The translations under genes were made by a program, and so were the position numbers. Of a stretch of DNA of 64,000 nucleotides, positions 1-8,440 are shown one piece after another. How positions within the stretch are numbered: position 1 is the first letter of the stretch; each line of letters begins with the position of its first letter. The notes under the pieces are model-generated. The model saw nothing but the letters and a program-made list of their open reading frames with translations. It made no database searches and had not been told where the DNA came from. This DNA is from Microvirgula aerodenitrificans DSM 15089 (GTDB lineage: Bacteria; Pseudomonadota; Gammaproteobacteria; Burkholderiales; Aquaspirillaceae): contig NZ_JHVK01000012.1 of NCBI RefSeq assembly GCF_000620105.1, positions 58,399-122,398 on the forward strand, in the 5' to 3' direction.

Positions 1-279
<279 letters not shown>

Positions 280-280
280 C

Positions 281-1117
281 ATGGAGCGCATAGCACGCAA
301 CGCCTGCTTCGGCGGCTGGCAGGACGTCTACCGCCATACCTCGGCCGTGCTCGGCTGCCCGATGCATGTCGCGGTCTACCTGCCGCCGCAGGCGCAGCAG
401 CGACCGGTGCCGGTGCTGTACTGGCTGTCCGGCCTGACCTGCACCGAGCAGAACTTCATCACCAAGGCCGGCGCACAGCGCTACGCAGCCGAGCATGGCA
501 TCATGCTGGTCGCGCCGGATACCAGCCCGCGCGGCGACGGGGTCGCCGACGATCCCGCTTACGACCTCGGCCAGGGTGCCGGCTTTTACGTCAATGCCAC
601 CCGCGCGCCCTGGGCGGCGCACTACCGGATGTATGACTATGTGCGCGACGAATTGCCGGCACTGATCGAAGCCTGCCTGCCCGCCGGCAGCCAGCGCGCC
701 ATCGCCGGTCATTCGATGGGTGGCCATGGCGCGCTGGTGCTGGCACTGAGAAACCCCGGTCGTTACCGCAGCGTCTCGGCCTTCGCGCCTATCGTCGCTC
801 CCGGCCAGGTGCCGTGGGGAGAAAAGGCGTTTTCCGCCTATCTGGGCGATGATCGCGAACTGTGGCAGCAATATGACAGCTGCAAACTGCTGGCTTCTGC
901 AACGGAAAGACTGCCGCTGCTGGTCGATCAGGGCGAAGCAGACGATTTTCTCGCCACCCAGCTGCAACCGGAACGACTGCGGGCCGCGGCCGCGGCAGCC
1001 GGCCACCCGCTGACGCTGCGGCTGCATCCCGGTTATGACCACAGCTATTATTTCATCGCCAGTTTTATCGGCGACCACATTGCCCACCATGCACGGGCGC
1101 TGTTCGCAGCAGACTGA
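281..1117 (+). CDS. fghA: S-formylglutathione hydrolase
   Basis: This 278-residue esterase-D-type alpha/beta hydrolase splits S-formylglutathione into formate and glutathione, the second step of glutathione-dependent formaldehyde oxidation. The nucleophile is Ser145 in GHSMGG. The acid is probably Asp221 or Asp222 in the QGEADDF segment, and the base is His254 in GYDHSYYF. The length matches the family. I chose the ATG at 281 because the [14 protein letters not shown] start fits known homologues; an upstream in-frame ATG at 233 lies inside adhC. It follows adhC after a single base, so translation is probably coupled. Confidence 0.95.
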   Translation: MERIARNACFGGWQDVYRHTSAVLGCPMHVAVYLPPQAQQRPVPVLYWLSGLTCTEQNFITKAGAQRYAAEHGIMLVAPDTSPRGDGVADDPAYDLGQGAGFYVNATRAPWAAHYRMYDYVRDELPALIEACLPAGSQRAIAGHSMGGHGALVLALRNPGRYRSVSAFAPIVAPGQVPWGEKAFSAYLGDDRELWQQYDSCKLLASATERLPLLVDQGEADDFLATQLQPERLRAAAAAAGHPLTLRLHPGYDHSYYFIASFIGDHIAHHARALFAAD

Positions 1118-1262
1118 TCGACGGCAAATCCGCCCTGACCGGTTCCCGGCCGCACATCGGCAGGAAAAATCCGACTGGGAAAACTTCATCCATGTGCCAT
1201 AAATGACATACGCGACGGCGCGCGGGGTGCGCGCTGTCCGAAACATTCATACCGGGCCGCGC

Positions 1263-2561
1263 ATGAAGCCATCCCTCCTCGTTCCGTCCTGTATCGCCGC
1301 TGCCGTCTCGCTGGCCTGGGCTCCCGCCGCCTTCGCTGCCGTGGACAATGCAGAAGTCCAGCGCCTGACCCAGGAACTCAATCTGCTCAAGCAGCGCTAC
1401 GCCGCGCAGCAACGCACACTTGATCAGCTCGAAACCCGCATCAAGGCGCTGGCCGCCGCCTCCGGCGCCCCGCCCGCCACGGCAGCAGCCGGAAGCAGTG
1501 CCGGTGCCGCCGCAACGGCGGGGGGCGACTTCGCGGCAGCCGGCGGTGCGGCCGGCAGCGGGGCGGCAATCGGCACGGTCCAGCAGGCTGCCGCACAGGA
1601 TATCCCGCCGCAGAAGAGCGTCGAGGACATCTACCAGAACGCCAGCGGCTTCCTGACCGGCAGCCGCTTCTCGCTGGAAGCCGGGCTCACTTATTCGCAC
1701 TACGATTCGCGCCAGTTGAACGTCAGCGGCTTCTATGCGCTCGACTCGATCCTGCTCGGCAGCATCAATCTCGACCGCATCAAGAGCAACACCTTCACCT
1801 TTGACCTGACCGGGCGCATGTCGCTTGGTGACCGCTGGCAGTTCGATGCCAATATCCCGTTCCTGTACCGCTACAGCGATTACATCACCCAGACCGGCAC
1901 CGCCGTCCCGATCGAAGCCAACGTCTCGTCCGGCCCGGCCATCGGCGATGCCAGTTTTGGCCTGGCGTACAAGCTGGTGAAAGAAGACGAGAACTGGCCG
2001 GACATCGTCGGCAGCCTGCGCGTGCGGGCACCGACCGGACGCGAGCCATACGGCATCAAGCTGGTCACGCGCGACCAGAGCGGCAACCAGGTGCTGGCCA
2101 CCCCGAACGAGCTGCCGACCGGCAACGGCGTATGGGCGGTCACTGCCGGCATGTCCTTCGTCAAGACGGTCGATCCGGTCGTGCTGTTCGCCAACCTCGG
2201 CTACACCTACAACATCCGCCGCCACTTCGACGATATCAGCCAGCAGGTCGGTCAGACGCTGCCCGGCCACGTCAAGCTCGGCGACAGCATCCAGCTCGGC
2301 ATGGGCATGGCCTTTGCGCTCAACGACCGCATGAGCCTCGGCATGTCGTACTCGTCGTCGATTGCCCGGAAGACCCGTATCCAGTACGACGGGCAGAGCG
2401 AACAGGATGTGCTGAACAGCGACACCCACGCCGCCGCGTTCAACTTCGGTCTGACCTGGGTGGTGAACAAGAACCTGTCGGTGGTGCCGAACCTGGCAAT
2501 CGGGCTGACGCCGGATTCGCCGGATTACTCGCTGAGCCTCCGCTTCCCGTACAACTTCTGA
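1263..2561 (+). CDS. fapF: FapF-like amyloid export outer-membrane protein
   Basis: This 432-residue protein has a signal peptide (cleavage near AAFA, residue 24), a heptad-like coiled coil at about 28-60 and an Ala/Gly-rich linker at about 62-118. A C-terminal beta-barrel of the Phenol_MetA_deg/FapF type fills about 125-432 and ends in Phe, as outer-membrane proteins do. Pseudomonas FapF has this layout: an N-terminal coiled coil before a barrel that secretes the amyloid subunits. The barrel alone would only suggest a generic outer-membrane transporter. The FapF call rests on the coiled coil plus the facing fapA-E genes. The strand is opposite to those genes, so it needs its own promoter; none is obvious in 1118-1262. 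The ATG at 1263 starts the signal peptide. Confidence 0.8.
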   Translation: MKPSLLVPSCIAAAVSLAWAPAAFAAVDNAEVQRLTQELNLLKQRYAAQQRTLDQLETRIKALAAASGAPPATAAAGSSAGAAATAGGDFAAAGGAAGSGAAIGTVQQAAAQDIPPQKSVEDIYQNASGFLTGSRFSLEAGLTYSHYDSRQLNVSGFYALDSILLGSINLDRIKSNTFTFDLTGRMSLGDRWQFDANIPFLYRYSDYITQTGTAVPIEANVSSGPAIGDASFGLAYKLVKEDENWPDIVGSLRVRAPTGREPYGIKLVTRDQSGNQVLATPNELPTGNGVWAVTAGMSFVKTVDPVVLFANLGYTYNIRRHFDDISQQVGQTLPGHVKLGDSIQLGMGMAFALNDRMSLGMSYSSSIARKTRIQYDGQSEQDVLNSDTHAAAFNFGLTWVVNKNLSVVPNLAIGLTPDSPDYSLSLRFPYNF

Positions 2562-2570
2562 ACGCGGAAA

Positions 2571-2608
2571 TGAAAAAGAGCCCCGGAACAAAAGGGGGTT
2601 TCCGGGGG
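2571..2608 (-). terminator. Terminator of the fapA-E operon
   Basis: Bases 2581-2588 (CCCCGGAA) pair with 2600-2607. Read on the minus strand, the hairpin is followed by CTCTTTTTC, a short U tract, so it probably ends the fapA-E transcript. It may also slow transcripts from the convergent fapF. Confidence 0.6.
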
Positions 2609-2704
2609 CAAGGAGCAGGCCAGTGCATGATTATTGTTGTCTGGTCCGTGTCCCCGCACAGGCGGAAAAGACGGTCACAGTCAAAACGGGGCGCAGGTGT
2701 CGCC

Positions 2705-3436
2705 CTACTGGATGCCGCGCATCAGGTTGACCAGCGGCACGGTGCTGGAGCGCAGCGACGCGGCGTCGATGTTCACGGTCAGCCGGGCCAGATTGGTCAC
2801 CTGATTGTGGCTGCTGATGACAGCCGTCTGCTGGCTCAGGTTGCCGTTGCCGATGCCCTGCTGCGCCGTCCCCTGCCCGGCGACCGCCATGCTCAGCGAC
2901 AGACGGCCGCTCTGCAATGCCGCCAGCACATTGCCGGCCTGCAGCGTGGTGGTACCGCTGGCCGACAGGGTGCCGACCTGGGTCATGCCGGCAGTCAGCC
3001 CCGGCGCCGTGGTGCCGGCCGGCCCCACTTCCACGCCGATGCCATTGCCGACCCGGTTGCCGTCGCCGGCAATCTGTATTCCCTGCGACACCCCCTTTAC
3101 CGTCGACAGGTCGGTCTGCACCACGGTACCGGTCCCTGCCGCCGCTGCCGCCCCGCTCTTGTTCCCGGACTGATAGACGGTGATGGTCGGCAAAAAGCCG
3201 TTGCCCTGCGACGCGGCAAACTTCACTGCAGCCGACTGGGTGTCGCCGGCCTGCGTTTGCCAGCTGGTGACCATTTCCAGACCGAAGCTGACGATCTGAC
3301 CGGGTGCCACATACTTGCCGCGCATATTGGCCAGCATGTCGTTGCCGACCTCGGTAATGCGCAATGGCTCGGCCGCCAGCGCCGGGGCCGACAACCCCAG
3401 CCCCGCCAGACAGCCCATCCAGACAATCCGTTTCAT
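2705..3436 (-). CDS. fapE: FapE-like amyloid-associated protein
   Basis: This 243-residue secreted protein has a signal peptide ending near APALA|AEP. The mature part is rich in Gly, Ser, Thr and Gln, with short segments such as QQGIGNGNLSQQ and GDGNRVGNGIGVEV that recall the GxGNxQ core of the amyloid repeats. Position (last gene of the minus-strand operon, after the C39 protease), length and composition match FapE, a minor fibre component or nucleator in Pseudomonas. Sequence similarity alone would not be decisive. The ATG at 3436 has a GGGGG stretch just upstream as a likely ribosome site. It starts 30 bases after fapD ends. Confidence 0.72.
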   Translation of the reverse strand: MKRIVWMGCLAGLGLSAPALAAEPLRITEVGNDMLANMRGKYVAPGQIVSFGLEMVTSWQTQAGDTQSAAVKFAASQGNGFLPTITVYQSGNKSGAAAAAGTGTVVQTDLSTVKGVSQGIQIAGDGNRVGNGIGVEVGPAGTTAPGLTAGMTQVGTLSASGTTTLQAGNVLAALQSGRLSLSMAVAGQGTAQQGIGNGNLSQQTAVISSHNQVTNLARLTVNIDAASLRSSTVPLVNLMRGIQ

Positions 3437-3466
3437 GGTTGTCCCCCGTGACCGTGCCAGGCACGA

Positions 3467-4168
3467 TCAGAAAAAATCGCTTTGCGTGAAGCCGAACTCC
3501 ATCAGGTCGGCATCCCGTATCGGCCGGAACTCGTTCACCATCCGGCTGCGCCGCAACGGGTCCGGCGGCGTCAGCAGCACGTTGTTGCGGTTGTAGTTCG
3601 GCCCGATGACGGCCAGCAGCACACCATTCCAGCCTTCGCCGAATTCCTTCAGCGACACGCGACGATTGCCCAGCACCGGATCGGCCATGAACACCACGTC
3701 GCGGGTGGCCCGCTGCACGATGACAAAATGCTTGTAGCCGCGATAGTCGACCAGCGAGATGGTCGGTACGCGGATGGTCGGCAGGTCTTCCAGCTTCATC
3801 TGGTAACCGCGCCCGCGCAGGCCGATCGCCTCGACCAGCGTCTTCATGTCCAGCATCGAGAAACCCTGGGTCCGGACCAGTTCGGGGTCGGACACCCCCA
3901 TCATGGCCTCGATCAGGTCGCCTTCATCGATATGCAGTCCATAGGCGTAACGCAGCAGCGTGGCCAGTGCGGCTGCGCCACAGCTGTAGTCGGTCTGCTG
4001 TTGCACCACATTGCGAAACCTGGCTGCCTTCAGGCTCCAGACCGGTTTCGACAGTGACACGGTACTGGAGACATCGACCCGCATCGGCGCGCTGTCCGGC
4101 GCGGCCGCCAGGGCAGGCCCCGACACCAGCAGCGCCAGCACGCCCGTCCGCATCCATTTGCGTGTCAT
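3467..4168 (-). CDS. fapD: FapD-like C39 family cysteine peptidase
   Basis: This 233-residue protein has an N-terminal hydrophobic segment (about 7-22) and a peptidase C39 domain (about 50-190). The likely catalytic residues are Cys63 in QQQTDYSCGAAA (oxyanion Gln just before it), His147 in GYKHFVIV and Asp163 in MADPVLG. C39 peptidases usually mature bacteriocins, but stand-alone periplasmic versions occur as FapD in amyloid operons, where they are needed for fibre secretion. It lies between fapC and fapE, as in canonical fap operons. I chose the ATG at 4168 because GGAGA sits upstream at a normal distance and it begins the signal segment; an upstream in-frame start (4225) adds a charged, unlikely leader. 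Confidence 0.85.
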   Translation of the reverse strand: MTRKWMRTGVLALLVSGPALAAAPDSAPMRVDVSSTVSLSKPVWSLKAARFRNVVQQQTDYSCGAAALATLLRYAYGLHIDEGDLIEAMMGVSDPELVRTQGFSMLDMKTLVEAIGLRGRGYQMKLEDLPTIRVPTISLVDYRGYKHFVIVQRATRDVVFMADPVLGNRRVSLKEFGEGWNGVLLAVIGPNYNRNNVLLTPPDPLRRSRMVNEFRPIRDADLMEFGFTQSDFF

Positions 4169-4285
4169 GACATTCTCCGTTGCGCGGGAACAGCGGCCAC
4201 TGCGGTCACGCTGCCTGCGCACCATTCGGCTGCAACATGGGCGCGAACCCGAAAGTCCGCGCCCCGTCCTCCCCTGCCGCTTTCC

Positions 4286-5215
4286 TTACTTGCCGGAAGC
4301 CGCTGCGATAACCAGCGAGTTGGCTTGCTGGTTGCCGATGCCCGAAGCGATGTTCACACCCACGTTGCCGGTGTTGTTCATCAGCGAGTTGCCGACGGCT
4401 GCAGTCAGATCGCAAGCCTGATCGGTAAAGGACTTGTTGTGGTCAAGCTGCTGGCTGGTCGAAGCGGTCGCGGAAGCCAGGATGGCACCCTTGGCATTGG
4501 CGATCGACGTGCTGTTGCCTTGCTGGTTGCCCTGACCGGCCGCCACGTTCACACCCACGACGCCGGTGTTGCCGTTGACCGAGTGCCAGACCGCGGCCGT
4601 CAGCTTGTCGCCATGGCCGATCGACCAGTTGTTCAGCTGGCCATCCTGCTCGGCCTGGCTGCTGGCAATGGCTGCCGCGCCCTTGCTGCTGGTCCCGCCA
4701 TTGCCGCAATCGCCACCGCGGCAGCTGTCCGACGACACCGAGACGCCACCGGTCACGAAGGACAGGTCGGCAATGGCCAGCGCATTCGATTGCTGGTTGC
4801 CATCACCGGCGCCGACGTTCAGGCCGACATTGCCGAGGTTGCCGGTCACGCTGTGGTCGACGGAGGCGGACGCATTGGAACCCAGCTCGCCATCATTGCG
4901 ATAGCTGACCTGACGGGTGTTGGTCGCCGCATCGGCCTTGGCCGTGATGTTCAGCGTGCCGCCGCCGTTGATCTTGATGTCAGTGCTGACCTTTTCGACA
5001 TTGCTCTTGTCGGATTCCTGGGCGAACTTGCCGGTCGTGGTCTTGCTGGCGGTCGAGGTATTGCTCACCGTCGACGAGGTGCTCTTGGTGTCGGTGAACT
5101 TGGTGCCGCCGTCTTCCCCGCCTCCCGGAGGGTTGTAACCGCCACCAGCCAGGGCCGAGGAGGCTGCGAACGCGCCGGCCACTGCCAGCAGAACCAGTTT
5201 GATCTGGGTTTTCAT
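4286..5215 (-). CDS. fapC: FapC-like major functional amyloid subunit
   Basis: This 309-residue secreted protein has a signal peptide (cleavage near ALA|GGG, residue 23), a Gly/Ser/Thr-rich low-complexity region (24-118) and three imperfect repeats at about 119-148, 210-239 and 274-303. Each repeat carries GNxGxVGxNxxxGxGNQQxN, for example GVNVAAGQGNQQGN. Linkers of about 61 and 34 residues separate them. This is the repeat-linker architecture of the Fap fibre protein, whose repeats form the cross-beta core outside the cell. Cysteines occur only at 165, 170 and 268; I see no CxxC near the C-terminus, unlike Pseudomonas FapC as I recall it. GGAG precedes the ATG by nine bases. It is the third gene of the operon. 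Confidence 0.85.
   Translation of the reverse strand: MKTQIKLVLLAVAGAFAASSALAGGGYNPPGGGEDGGTKFTDTKSTSSTVSNTSTASKTTTGKFAQESDKSNVEKVSTDIKINGGGTLNITAKADAATNTRQVSYRNDGELGSNASASVDHSVTGNLGNVGLNVGAGDGNQQSNALAIADLSFVTGGVSVSSDSCRGGDCGNGGTSSKGAAAIASSQAEQDGQLNNWSIGHGDKLTAAVWHSVNGNTGVVGVNVAAGQGNQQGNSTSIANAKGAILASATASTSQQLDHNKSFTDQACDLTAAVGNSLMNNTGNVGVNIASGIGNQQANSLVIAAASGK
4307..4861 (-). repeat. Three coding amyloid repeats of fapC
   Basis: The repeat units encode residues 119-148 (4772-4861), 210-239 (4499-4588) and 274-303 (4307-4396). They share a GxNxxxGxGNQQxN core but are diverged in DNA sequence. They are protein-level repeats, not recent DNA duplications. Confidence 0.75.
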
Positions 5216-5327
5216 GATGAGTTTCTCCTTGCTTGATTGAATGCGCGTTTGCCCGCGCCGGCATCATGGAGTCGAGAACTGCCCGTCCCCGTGAATTCCT
5301 TACTGCCACTGCCTCACTGCCAGACCA

Positions 5328-5945
5328 TCAGGGCGCATGTACCGCCAGGGCGATGCCATTGCCTGCCTGATTGCCGTTTCCCGCGACCTGGTTCACCTGA
5401 ACCACGCCACTGAGATTCTGAAAACTTGCCGCATCCATCGTGGCCTGCCGCTTGCCGCCGGCCACCTCGTTCCCGCTGCCACCACTGTCCGGCGCGGCGG
5501 AGGTCAGACCGGCCAGCCGGCTGTCGTCGACCGCACCGACATGGCTGGCCGTGGTCGTCGCACTGGCATTCGGTCCGGTCGCCAGCGCAAACTGGTTGAG
5601 CGTCTGGTTGAAACCCCCGCTGACCTGATTGACCTGCAGCACGCCGACCCCGCCCTGGAAGCTCCCGCCACTGATGCTGGCGCTGTAATTGTTCTTGCCC
5701 AGCGCGGCCAGATCGCCGGCCGTGACCCGCTGTGCCTGCCCGGTTTGCGCGGCGGCTTGTGCAAGCCCCGCCGTCGTCGTCGACAGCACGGTCTGGTTCG
5801 CCTGCTGGTTGCCCAGGCCGGCGGCCTGGTTGACCGCCTGACGACCGACCGACTGGCCGCCGCTGCCCTGAATCAGGGTGTCCATGTCGGCCGCCGTCGC
5901 CGCCAGCGGCAGCAGCAGGACCAGGCAGAGGGGAGTGCGCTTCAT
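5328..5945 (-). CDS. fapB: FapB-like minor amyloid subunit
   Basis: This 205-residue secreted protein has a signal peptide ending near TAA|DMD and three repeats at about 30-55, 92-122 and 172-202. Their cores are AVNQAAGLGNQQANQ, GVLQVNQVSGGFNQTLNQ and GVVQVNQVAGNGNQAGN. The repeat chemistry matches FapC, but the protein is shorter and begins its first repeat almost directly after the signal peptide, as FapB does. FapB is thought to act as nucleator or minor component of the fibre. I chose the ATG at 5945 because GAGG lies eight bases upstream; the ATG at 5951 would put that site too close. It lies between fapA and fapC. Confidence 0.75.
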   Translation of the reverse strand: MKRTPLCLVLLLPLAATAADMDTLIQGSGGQSVGRQAVNQAAGLGNQQANQTVLSTTTAGLAQAAAQTGQAQRVTAGDLAALGKNNYSASISGGSFQGGVGVLQVNQVSGGFNQTLNQFALATGPNASATTTASHVGAVDDSRLAGLTSAAPDSGGSGNEVAGGKRQATMDAASFQNLSGVVQVNQVAGNGNQAGNGIALAVHAP

Positions 5946-5955
5946 GGCCATGTCC

Positions 5956-6369
5956 TCAGCGGATACCGAGTGAACGGGTCACGGTGTTGGCAATGCTGCC
6001 GCCCAGGCTGCCCGACGCTCCGCCGCTGGCACCGCCGCCCTGGCTGCCGCCCATCGTCGACAGGTTGCTGCCGATCGGCGCCGTGACGGCCTGGGCAGTC
6101 GAACCCGACTGGGTGCCGTAAACCCCGGGCCGGGCCCCCAGCAGCGCACTGTTCGCTTCGCCGATCCCCATGCTGCCCAGCACCTCGGGCGAGCGGTCGG
6201 TGTTCACGGTGGTGGTCTGCGGATTTTTCGGCGTGTTCGCCAGCTGGAAATACGGGGTGACAGGCAGTTCGCGCCGGATGACGATATTGCCGCCGTCCGC
6301 CAGTGCCAGCCCGGCATGGGCAGCCAGTAGGCTGACCAGCATCGGGCGGAAGTAGGACGTTGTGTTCAT
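5956..6369 (-). CDS. fapA: FapA-like small secreted protein, first gene of the amyloid operon
   Basis: This 137-residue protein has a signal peptide (about 1-24, ending LALA|DGG), a short conserved-looking segment with ELPVTPYFQLANTP, and a Gly/Ser-rich tail. It lacks the GNQQ repeats of its neighbours. Assignment as FapA rests on its place as promoter-proximal gene, its size and its secretion signal. FapA proteins vary and are recognised mainly by context, and they influence which subunits enter the fibre in Pseudomonas. CGGAG lies seven bases before the ATG. The predicted sigma-54 promoter sits about 40-56 bases upstream. An unrelated secreted protein that has joined the operon cannot be excluded. 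Confidence 0.55.
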   Translation of the reverse strand: MNTTSYFRPMLVSLLAAHAGLALADGGNIVIRRELPVTPYFQLANTPKNPQTTTVNTDRSPEVLGSMGIGEANSALLGARPGVYGTQSGSTAQAVTAPIGSNLSTMGGSQGGGASGGASGSLGGSIANTVTRSLGIR

Positions 6370-6408
6370 GGCGGTCTCCGGTGTGTCGGACTTTTCTGCC
6401 CTTCATAT

Positions 6409-6425
6409 GGCAGGATGCGTGCCAA
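6409..6425 (-). promoter_or_regulatory. Sigma-54 (-24/-12) promoter for the fap operon
   Basis: On the minus strand the sequence reads TTGGCACGCATCCTGCC. It matches the RpoN consensus TGGCACG-N4-TTGC with one mismatch (C for the first T of TTGC) and exact spacing between the GG and GC elements. Transcription would start near 6398, about 29 bases before the fapA ATG. Confidence 0.7.
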
Positions 6426-6761
6426 CCGATCAACGCATTGATTTCAATGGCTTTTTATTTTCACACCGCTGGCAGAACGCCATGACTGTTTCATATCCGA
6501 GACAGGACTTAGCCGTGAGGAATGACTCGGGCAGGCAGGGATATGCTTTGTTCATGAGTTGTCATATGCATGGAGGTAGACAACGATGAACATTCCGTCA
6601 GGCATGCTGGGACAACGTCATCCCCACCAGCGAAAATGCCGTCCGATTTTGAGAATCCGCCAGCACATTCATCCGGCCCGCCCGCCGGCAGATCAGAAAA
6701 GCTGCCTGTCACAGCAACGGCTGCTTTACAATCGTCCGCTGGTTACGAACTGAACGAGTCC
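6426..6761. other. Divergent intergenic region, fap operon and psd
   Basis: This gap is richer in A+T than its surroundings and contains no convincing gene. It should hold activator sites for the sigma-54 promoter and the psd promoter. An imperfect dyad, CTGT at 6486-6489 facing GACAG near 6501, is the only symmetrical element I could see. It is weak. Confidence 0.4.
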
Positions 6762-7406
6762 ATGAATCACTACCCGCACCCGATCCTGGCCCGCGAAGGC
6801 TGGCCCTACATTGTCTGCTCCGTTGCCCTGGCCATTGTCCTGAGCTATGCGATAGGTGCCTGGTCGCTGCCGTTCTGGCTGCTGGCGCTGTTTGTCGTGC
6901 AGTTCTTCCGCGACCCGGCGCGAACCATCCCGACGCAGAAGAACGCCGTACTGAGCCCGGCTGACGGCCGGATCGTGGTGGTCGAACGCACCGAGGACCC
7001 GCAGCTGAAGCAGCCGGCGATCAAGGTCAGCGTGTTCATGAACGTGTTCAACGTGCACTCGAACCGCAGCCCGGTCGATGGCACGGTGACCCAGGTCAAC
7101 TACCATGCCGGCAGCTTCCTGAATGCGTCGATGGCCAAGGCCTCGACCGAAAACGAGCGCAACGCGGTATCGGTGCGGATGGACAACGGCACCGAGGTCA
7201 CCTTTATCCAGATCGCCGGTCTGGTGGCGCGTCGCATCCTCTGCTACGCGAAGCCGGGCGACCGCCTGGCCCGTGGCCAGCGCTACGGCTTTATCCGCTT
7301 CGGTTCCCGGGTGGACGTGTACCTGCCGCTGTCGGCTACCGTCAAGGTTGCCATCGGTGATAAAGTGAGCGCCACTCACACCATTCTCGCCGAGCTGGCG
7401 GAATAA
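6762..7406 (+). CDS. psd: Phosphatidylserine decarboxylase proenzyme
   Basis: This 214-residue enzyme converts phosphatidylserine to phosphatidylethanolamine at the inner membrane. It belongs to the short, bacterial/archaetidylserine-like branch. An N-terminal hydrophobic hairpin (about 18-52) is followed by the decarboxylase domain with [23 protein letters not shown] and the self-cleavage site at RFGSRVDVY. The Ser of FGS becomes the pyruvoyl group. I chose the ATG at 6762 because [14 protein letters not shown] is the usual start of this branch; the upstream in-frame extension is unlike any family member. It precedes pssA by 50 bases, giving a two-step pathway operon. Confidence 0.95.
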   Translation: MNHYPHPILAREGWPYIVCSVALAIVLSYAIGAWSLPFWLLALFVVQFFRDPARTIPTQKNAVLSPADGRIVVVERTEDPQLKQPAIKVSVFMNVFNVHSNRSPVDGTVTQVNYHAGSFLNASMAKASTENERNAVSVRMDNGTEVTFIQIAGLVARRILCYAKPGDRLARGQRYGFIRFGSRVDVYLPLSATVKVAIGDKVSATHTILAELAE

Positions 7407-7456
7407 CATCGCCTCCGGCCGCGGAGACCTTCCGCGGCTGCGCCCCCATCAGACAC

Positions 7457-8266
7457 ATGCCAGATACCCAGACAAAAATGCCCCTGCGCCGCCAGGGGAT
7501 ATACCTGCTGCCGAACCTGTTCACGCTTGCCGCGCTGTTTGCCGGCTTCTATGCCATCGTGCAGGGCATGAACAACCAGTTCGAGCTGGCCGCCGTGGCC
7601 ATTTTCATTGCCATGATCCTCGATGGCATGGATGGCCGCGTCGCCCGCATGACCCACAGCCAGAGCGCTTTCGGCGCCGAGTTCGACTCACTGTCCGACA
7701 TGGTCAGTTTCGGCGTCGCGCCGGCACTGGTTGCCTATGAATGGATGCTGCGCGATTTCGGCAAGCTCGGCTGGATGGTCGCCTTCATCTACTGCGCCGG
7801 CGCGGCACTGCGCCTGGCACGCTTCAATACCATGATCGGCGTGGCCGACAAGCGCTGGTTTACCGGCCTGCCGAGTCCGGCCGCCGCGGCGCTGGTCGCC
7901 GGCCTGGTGTGGATCGTGCACGCGTACAGCCTCGACGTGCCCGGCATCGACTGGATCGCGCTGGTGTTCACCGCCTTTGCCGGCATCTCGATGGTCACCA
8001 ACGTCCGCTTCTACTCGTTCAAGGAAATCAATCCGCGCGCCAAGGTGCCGTTCGTCGCCATGCTGGTGGTGCTGGTGGTCATCCTGCTGACGGCCTCGAC
8101 GCCGGCGCTGGTGCTGTTCGGCTTCTTTGTCGTCTATGCGCTGTCCGGCTATGTGCTGGCACTGCTGCGCATGGGACGCCGCAAGCCCGCGGTCGAACCG
8201 GTACCGCGTGCCGAGCTCGACATCAGCCCGGCGGACAAGGCAGACGACAGCCCGCGACAGGACTGA
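7457..8266 (+). CDS. pssA: CDP-diacylglycerol--serine O-phosphatidyltransferase
   Basis: This 269-residue membrane enzyme makes phosphatidylserine from CDP-diacylglycerol and serine, feeding the decarboxylase encoded just upstream. The CDP-alcohol phosphatidyltransferase signature is clear as DGMDGRVAR followed by FGAEFDSLSDMVSFG, supplying the Asp residues that bind metal. About six to eight membrane segments follow, and a polar tail rich in Pro, Glu and Asp ends the protein. The type II (membrane-embedded) form is meant here, not the PLD-like E. coli PssA. A strong terminator follows. Confidence 0.95.
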   Translation: MPDTQTKMPLRRQGIYLLPNLFTLAALFAGFYAIVQGMNNQFELAAVAIFIAMILDGMDGRVARMTHSQSAFGAEFDSLSDMVSFGVAPALVAYEWMLRDFGKLGWMVAFIYCAGAALRLARFNTMIGVADKRWFTGLPSPAAAALVAGLVWIVHAYSLDVPGIDWIALVFTAFAGISMVTNVRFYSFKEINPRAKVPFVAMLVVLVVILLTASTPALVLFGFFVVYALSGYVLALLRMGRRKPAVEPVPRAELDISPADKADDSPRQD

Positions 8267-8282
8267 CGTTCGCGATCGGCAA

Positions 8283-8324
8283 GGCCAGCAAAAAGGGAAC
8301 CCGCGGGTTCCTTTTTTGCTGGCC
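8283..8324 (+). terminator. Rho-independent terminator after psd-pssA
   Basis: GGAACCC (8296-8302) pairs with GGGTTCC (8305-8311) and is followed by six T. The outer bases GGCCAGCAAAAA and TTTTTTGCTGGCC are also complementary, so the element is symmetrical. Confidence 0.9.
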
Positions 8325-8440
8325 TGTTGCCACGCGATTGTTCCGGTTTTCGCTACAAACCGTACCGAACCAGCCGGTTTATCTCCCGGGCTGGCAGTGC
8401 GACACTGGGCCATCGACACATCCGCCGCGAAGGAGCCCTC

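Noticed and set aside
3467..4168. Bacteriocin-processing protease with a linked bacteriocin system
   Set aside because: There is no ABC transporter domain and no double-glycine leader peptide nearby; the amyloid neighbours explain the C39 domain.
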